The notes under the pieces are model-generated. The model was given only the letters and a program-made list of their open reading frames with translations. It was not told the origin of the DNA and made no database searches. The position numbers and the translations under genes were made by a program. A stretch of 15,713 bases of DNA from Nitrososphaerota archaeon (GTDB lineage: Archaea; Thermoproteota; Nitrososphaeria; Nitrososphaerales; UBA183): assembly GCA_029784825.1 (NCBI GenBank), contig JAFMAU010000042.1, forward strand, positions 1 to 15,713, given 5' to 3'. Each line of letters opens with the position of its first letter. The stretch's first letter is position 1. Below are positions 12,135 to 15,713 of this stretch, piece by piece.

Positions 12135-13802
12135 TCACTTCGGCTGGTCGACCTTCAGCTTCTGGGCCATGAATATTCTTTCGACCTTCTCCATGGTGTC
12201 TATTTCGCCGACGCCCTTGTCCGCCCTTATGGCCTTGATCCTTGGAAACCTGAGGGCGTAGCCGCTGTCGTGTCTTCCGCTCCTCTGGATGCTGTCGAAG
12301 GCCACTTCGACCACTATCTCGGGCCTCACCTGCCTCCTATACCCAAAGTCCCTGACTGTGATCTCTTTGAGCTTCCTGGTCATCTCGCCTATTTCGTTGT
12401 CAGTGAGCCCGCTGTACGCCTTCCCCACGACCTTCAGCTCCTCTCCGTCGCGGACGGCGAAGGTATAGTCGGAGATGACTCCGGCCCGCTTCCCATGGCC
12501 GTACTCGGCTGCCACAATCACGACGTCGAGGGTGTCGAGCTCTTCCTTCAGTTTGACCCAGCCGTAGCCTCTCTTCCCCATGGCGTAGACGCTCGCTGGG
12601 TCCTTCACTACCAGCCCTTCGTAGCCCTGGTCTCTGCTCCGCCTGAACGCCGCCTGTATCTCCCCTTCTGTCTCCACGTCAACCGTCTCAGCCATCCTTG
12701 CCTTTGTCCCCTGCAACACCCTGCGCAAGGTCCTGCGCCTCTCTACCAGGGGGACATCGATCATCTCTCTTCCGCCGTGGTAGAGGATGTCGAACGCGAA
12801 GTAGGTGATGGGGGCTTTCTTCGCCGCGCTTTCAAAGTCCTCCATCCTCCTCAGCCGCCTCTGAAGCAGCTGAAATGGGAGGGGCCGCCCCTGCGAGAAC
12901 GGGACCGCCTCACCGTCGAGGATGAAGTCCCCCTCGACCTCTGCGAAGGAGGCTGTGATTTCCGGGAAGCTCGGAGTGACGTCTTCGAGCCTCCGCGAGA
13001 ATACCCTGACCTCTCCCTTGGACCTGTGGACCTGGGCCCTTATGCCATCGTACTTGTACTCGGCGTAGACGCGCCTGCCGAAGTGCTCGGCGATCTCGCC
13101 GGCCGTGGCGAACGGTTCAGCCAGCATGAAGTTCACCGGCCTGAAGGGGGTTATGCTGACCCCGCCCAGGCTCCCCTCGGCCGCCCTGGCTGCGAAGGCA
13201 CCGATGTCTCCGAGCACCATGTGCGCCCTCGCAGCCTCCGCTTTCGACAGGCCATAGGCCGAGGCTATCGCCTCCTCCAGGAGGCCGGAGACCAGCCCCG
13301 TCCTCATCTCCCCTGTGAGGGCTTTGACGATGTACTTCCCTTCGAGGGGCGTGGCAGACAGGAACAGCGACTTCACGATGCCTTTCTTCGCCGCGCTCGA
13401 CCCTGGCCCCTTGGTGGCGCGGAGGCGCCCGAAGGCATCGTTCAGGGTCTCGAGGGTCAGCTGCTCGCTGAAGAGTGACTGCTCCTTCTTGTCCGCGAGG
13501 AGGTCTTCGGCCACCTCCCCGAGGTCGCCGTGCTTCAGGTATGTCGCGGACACGTCCTGCCTTGTGGCCCCGGTGACCTCCCGGAGCACGTCCAGTAGGG
13601 TCGAGTACCCGACCTGGGTTTCGTCTTTGCTTCCCCTCTCCGAAGTCCTCCCCGATGCCACCCGGGCCGCAACCTGGGCGTCATTGGGTCTGAGCCTCCT
13701 GAGGTAGCCTGCGAGCAGCGAGACCTTGGCGTTCTTGCTCGTCGTCTCCTTCACTTCTTCCAGGGTTTCGGCCAGGCCCAGGAAGGTTGCGCTGTTCTTC
13801 AT
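12135..13802 (-). CDS. lig: ATP-dependent DNA ligase
   Basis: Seals nicks in duplex DNA during replication and repair through an enzyme-adenylate intermediate. The 555-residue length fits archaeal ligases. Residues 1-220 are the helical DNA-binding domain, including SLFLSATPLEGKYIVKALTG and MRTGLV. The adenylation domain starts with motif I, AEYKYDGIRAQVH, with Lys250 as the adenylated lysine. Motif III is DFILDGEAVPF, IIIa is YFAFDILYHGG, IV is YEGLVVKDP and V is YGWVKLKEEL. The OB-fold ends with SIQRSGRHDSGYALRFPRI, the conserved C-terminal block. The ATG at 13802 overlaps the stop of the upstream rimI gene as ATGA, so the two are translationally coupled. A longer frame to 14102 runs through rimI and is not real. 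Alternative nucleotide cofactors (ADP, GTP) are possible in some archaea. Confidence 0.95.
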   Translation of the reverse strand: MKNSATFLGLAETLEEVKETTSKNAKVSLLAGYLRRLRPNDAQVAARVASGRTSERGSKDETQVGYSTLLDVLREVTGATRQDVSATYLKHGDLGEVAEDLLADKKEQSLFSEQLTLETLNDAFGRLRATKGPGSSAAKKGIVKSLFLSATPLEGKYIVKALTGEMRTGLVSGLLEEAIASAYGLSKAEAARAHMVLGDIGAFAARAAEGSLGGVSITPFRPVNFMLAEPFATAGEIAEHFGRRVYAEYKYDGIRAQVHRSKGEVRVFSRRLEDVTPSFPEITASFAEVEGDFILDGEAVPFSQGRPLPFQLLQRRLRRMEDFESAAKKAPITYFAFDILYHGGREMIDVPLVERRRTLRRVLQGTKARMAETVDVETEGEIQAAFRRSRDQGYEGLVVKDPASVYAMGKRGYGWVKLKEELDTLDVVIVAAEYGHGKRAGVISDYTFAVRDGEELKVVGKAYSGLTDNEIGEMTRKLKEITVRDFGYRRQVRPEIVVEVAFDSIQRSGRHDSGYALRFPRIKAIRADKGVGEIDTMEKVERIFMAQKLKVDQPK

Positions 13803-14302
13803 TGGGCCAGCGGGGCTGCCATCACGAGGGCGGCTTCGCCGTCCTTGTAGTACGCTTCCAGCCTGCTGGCCACCCTGTACCCGAGGCGCTGGTAGAGCGA
13901 GATCGCTTCGGAGTTGGTGACGCGGACCTCGAGATAGGCTTCGGTGGCAGCTTTCCCTACCATCGCCTCCTGGGACGTGTGCATGAGCAGGGTCCCGATC
14001 CCCTTCCCTCTGTGCTGCTCCTTCACCGCTATGGACACGATGTGACCCTTCCGAGCAAGGCCGAGCCTCCTCAGGTGAGAGAACCCATACTCTATGCGGC
14101 ACATCACGTACCCCACGATGTCCCCTCCTAGCTCGGCGATTAGGAACGTCTCCGGAAACTCAGCCAGTATCTCGAAGTAGAAGTAGTCGGAATAGTGTTC
14201 CGGAAGGGTCTCGGCGTTGATGTTGATGACTGCCTGGACGTCCTCCCTCTCGCAGCGCCTGACCTGATAGTCGCCGACTCTCGCAACAATCGCCTTCTGC
14301 AA
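13799..14302 (-). CDS. rimI: GNAT N-acetyltransferase, RimI/archaeal Ard1-like
   Basis: Archaeal RimI-type enzymes acetylate protein N-termini, and relatives acetylate ribosomal protein S18. From TTG 14302 the product has 167 residues. The first strand is YQVRRCEREDVQAVININ, then LPEHYSDYFYFEILAEFPETF, a signature of the archaeal N-terminal acetyltransferases. VGYVMCRIEYG and HIVSIAVKEQHRGKGIGTLL follow, the last containing the acetyl-CoA-binding RGKGIG. AYLEVRVTNSEAISLYQRLGY is the canonical C-terminal GNAT motif. ATG 14353 would add 17 residues. I prefer 14302 because a GGTTAAAGC box lies about 32 bases upstream and the family needs only a short lead, but this is not certain. It is coupled to DNA ligase by a 4-base overlap. 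Confidence 0.85.
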   Translation of the reverse strand: MQKAIVARVGDYQVRRCEREDVQAVININAETLPEHYSDYFYFEILAEFPETFLIAELGGDIVGYVMCRIEYGFSHLRRLGLARKGHIVSIAVKEQHRGKGIGTLLMHTSQEAMVGKAATEAYLEVRVTNSEAISLYQRLGYRVASRLEAYYKDGEAALVMAAPLAQ

Positions 14303-14326
14303 GCCGGCGAATTCTTCAGCTCGGCC

Positions 14327-14336
14327 GCCGGTTAAA
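14327..14336 (-). promoter_or_regulatory. TATA-like box for the rimI-ligase operon
   Basis: The minus strand reads TTTAACCGGC, with TTTAA about 30 bases before TTG 14302. It would drive rimI and ligase together. If rimI instead starts at 14353, this box lies inside the gene. Confidence 0.4.
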
Positions 14337-14356
14337 GCTTGCTGGCTCACCATGAA

Positions 14357-14364
14357 CTTAAAAT
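14357..14364 (+). promoter_or_regulatory. TATA box for the S2P-like gene
   Basis: CTTAAAAT is centred about 30 bases before the TTG at 14390, giving a leaderless or nearly leaderless transcript divergent from rimI. Confidence 0.5.
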
Positions 14365-14389
14365 CGAAAGCATCTGACCCCGAGGAGAG

Positions 14390-15511
14390 TTGTCGGTAGG
14401 CACCTTCGACATAGAGCAGGCGGTCCGCTCGAGGTTCACCGTCCAGAATTTCTTCGCTCTCCCAGACGGAGAGTACGAGTTCCAAGTCGCCTACGACGGG
14501 TCTACCAAGGCCAGGTTCGCAGAGCTGGAGGCGGAAGTGAGCCCCAGAGGGTTCAGGCCCGAGCTCAGCGGGACCAAAGAGGAGGCGGTCCTCCTGCTGA
14601 GGAAGGACGACGGGAGCCGCCCGCGGGCTTCCAGGGTCCCGGTCGTCTTCGCCCTCTTCACCATGGCTTCTTTGGTCGTCTTCGCCATTTTCCAGACGAT
14701 CGACTACGAGCAGCTTGCGCCGTCGCTGACGGGATACTTCGTCTTCTTCACCTTCGTCCTGGGGGTGGCTGCACTGCTCGGCGTCCATGAGCTCGGCCAG
14801 CGTTACAGGGCCAGCAGGAGAAGGGCTGGCCACGCAGGCAGCTACGCCATCCCTGGGGTGCCGCTGTTGATCCCCCCCTTCCTCCCTTCCCTTGGTTTCG
14901 CAAGTTCCCAGAGGTCCCCCGCCCTCAACAGGGACGCCCTTTTCGACGTGATTATCGCCGGTCCCATCGCGGTGCTCCTCCTGTCCCTGGTGCTCGGCGC
15001 CATCGGTGACCTCACCGCCGTCCAGTCCCAGGTGGCCTACCAGTGGGTGCACTCGTCGAACTCGACCTTCGTATCCAACCCCAACGTGATCGAGACGGCC
15101 ATAGGGTACATCCTCGGCCCGTTCATGCCGACCCCTCCCGCGGGGACGCTCCTGGTTTCTCCGATCGCAGACACGGCAGATGTTGGCTTCATCCTGGTCT
15201 TCATCGGGCTCCTCCCGATGGCCATCTTCGACGGCGGGTTCCTCCTTGCCACCGCCTGGGGAGAGAGAGCGGCCAGGGCCGGAACATACCTCAGCGTGCT
15301 CCTGCTCCTCATGATTGACGTGGGCTACTTTGCCTATTTCGCGGTGGCGATGGTGGCCCTCCTGCTCGCCGGGAGGCCGGCCAAGCTCAGGCTCCTCGAC
15401 GAGGTGTCCGGACTGTCCACCTCAAGGCAGTGGGTGTTCATAGGAACGCTCGTCCTCGCGTTCCTCTGTCTCCCGGCGCCACACACCTTTGCGACCTTCC
15501 CTGTCTCCTAG
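14390..15511 (+). CDS. Site-2 protease-like M50 membrane protein with a defective zinc motif
   Basis: Active M50/S2P proteins cleave membrane-embedded substrates with a zinc site of HExxH plus a distant Asp in LDG. This 373-residue protein has a soluble N-terminal domain (about residues 1-80). A first membrane segment lies near 84-102, followed by TGYFVFFTFVLGVAALLGVHELGQRY. There the motif is H133-E134-L-G-Q137, so Gln replaces the second zinc histidine (codon CAG). PSLGFASSQRSPALNRDALFDVIIAGPIA matches the conserved core after the first motif, and LLPMAIFDGGFLLATAWG supplies the second (Asp281). Further helices follow to the C-terminus. The rest of the family core is well preserved, which argues against random decay. 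It may be a pseudoprotease. The start is TTG 14390. Its last four bases overlap the opposing gene's end. Confidence 0.85.
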   Translation: MSVGTFDIEQAVRSRFTVQNFFALPDGEYEFQVAYDGSTKARFAELEAEVSPRGFRPELSGTKEEAVLLLRKDDGSRPRASRVPVVFALFTMASLVVFAIFQTIDYEQLAPSLTGYFVFFTFVLGVAALLGVHELGQRYRASRRRAGHAGSYAIPGVPLLIPPFLPSLGFASSQRSPALNRDALFDVIIAGPIAVLLLSLVLGAIGDLTAVQSQVAYQWVHSSNSTFVSNPNVIETAIGYILGPFMPTPPAGTLLVSPIADTADVGFILVFIGLLPMAIFDGGFLLATAWGERAARAGTYLSVLLLLMIDVGYFAYFAVAMVALLLAGRPAKLRLLDEVSGLSTSRQWVFIGTLVLAFLCLPAPHTFATFPVS

Positions 15512-15713
15512 GGAGGGCCCGATTCGGACCGCTCCTTCCCAAGGAGACGCCTGATGGTGCCCCCCTCCACTCCTGCGAGGAGGGCCAGCAGCAGCGCGGC
15601 CAGGGCGAGGATGCCGCTCCCTGTCACCGGGTTGGCAAAGGTCACCAAGGGGAGGGGAGCCCCGACAGCCACGAGAGAGAGGACGAATGCAAGGAGCCCC
15701 ACGACCGAGGAGC
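15508..15713 (-). CDS. Membrane protein, N-terminus possibly outside window
   Basis: I do not recognise it. The open frame on the minus strand runs from the window edge to TAG at 15510-15508. It shows two hydrophobic segments, GLLAFVLSLVAVGAPLPLV and ILALAALLLALLAG, and then a charged tail RRLLGKERSESGPP. A GTG at 15702 could be the start (64 residues), but the frame stays open to the edge and the first helix begins at once, so more sequence upstream is likely. Its stop overlaps the stop of the S2P-like gene by four bases, tail to tail. Confidence 0.55.
   Translation of the reverse strand, partial: SSVVGLLAFVLSLVAVGAPLPLVTFANPVTGSGILALAALLLALLAGVEGGTIRRLLGKERSESGPP

Noticed and set aside
12270..13478. 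402-codon plus-strand open frame opposite the DNA ligase gene
   Set aside because: It is fully antisense to a protein with all ligase motifs. Its composition (Pro, Leu, His, Asp rich) is typical of an antisense shadow in G+C-rich DNA.
13803..14102. 100-residue N-terminal extension of the DNA ligase frame
   Set aside because: It lies inside rimI; the ATG at 13802 with ATGA overlap gives a normal ligase N-terminus.
14303..15052. Long 5' extension of the rimI frame and of its predicted protein
   Set aside because: It runs antisense through the S2P-like gene, has low-complexity charged sequence, and lies upstream of a good TATA box and start.
1..15713. CRISPR array, tRNA or rRNA genes
   Set aside because: No regularly spaced repeats were seen, and no tRNA- or rRNA-like sequence was found in the short gaps between genes.

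Overview
The window is G+C-rich archaeal DNA. The evidence is an A24 preflagellin/prepilin-type peptidase, an ATP-dependent DNA ligase of the archaeal replicative type, a RimI acetyltransferase, an S2P-like M50 membrane protein, and many genes with a TATA-like box about 26-32 bases before the start codon, which implies leaderless or nearly leaderless transcripts. Many starts appear to be TTG. I cannot place it firmly; a Nitrososphaeria/Thermoproteota-like or Thermoplasmata-like archaeon would fit. There are no rRNA, tRNA or CRISPR features, and almost all of the sequence is coding.

Layout. Bases 1-964 (minus) hold an acyl-CoA dehydrogenase cut by the window edge. A possible 35-residue ORF (1080-1187), a methylenetetrahydrofolate reductase-like barrel (1249-2094) and a small two-helix membrane protein (2146-2418) follow on the plus strand. 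A decayed IS607-family element (about 2531-4490) lies between that small gene and the next cluster. It has an apparently intact serine recombinase TnpA, a perfect palindrome over the tnpA promoter, and a TnpB broken by a one-base frameshift and apparently lacking the last RuvC aspartate.

Bases 4498-11416 form a surface-glycan or glycosylation island. It contains a GT2 glycosyltransferase and a Wzx-like flippase (both minus), a small GT4 enzyme (plus), then a minus-strand operon read from 11416 down to 7756: P-loop kinase, inositol-monophosphatase-family enzyme, UDP-GlcNAc 2-epimerase, GT4 glycosyltransferase. These genes overlap or abut. The epimerase would supply UDP-ManNAc, the transferases would assemble the glycan, and the flippase would move lipid-linked product across the membrane.

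Bases 11464-14302 (minus) carry the A24 peptidase, then a rimI-DNA ligase pair joined by an ATGA overlap. A divergent promoter region separates rimI from an S2P-like protein (14390-15511, plus) whose zinc motif reads HELGQ instead of HExxH. A membrane protein running off the right edge overlaps its end on the opposite strand.

I see no strong case for a wholly new multi-gene system. The most unusual points are the degenerate S2P homolog, the palindrome over the tnpA promoter, the doubly damaged tnpB with a possible surviving guide-RNA region, and the recurring TATA-to-TTG start architecture.
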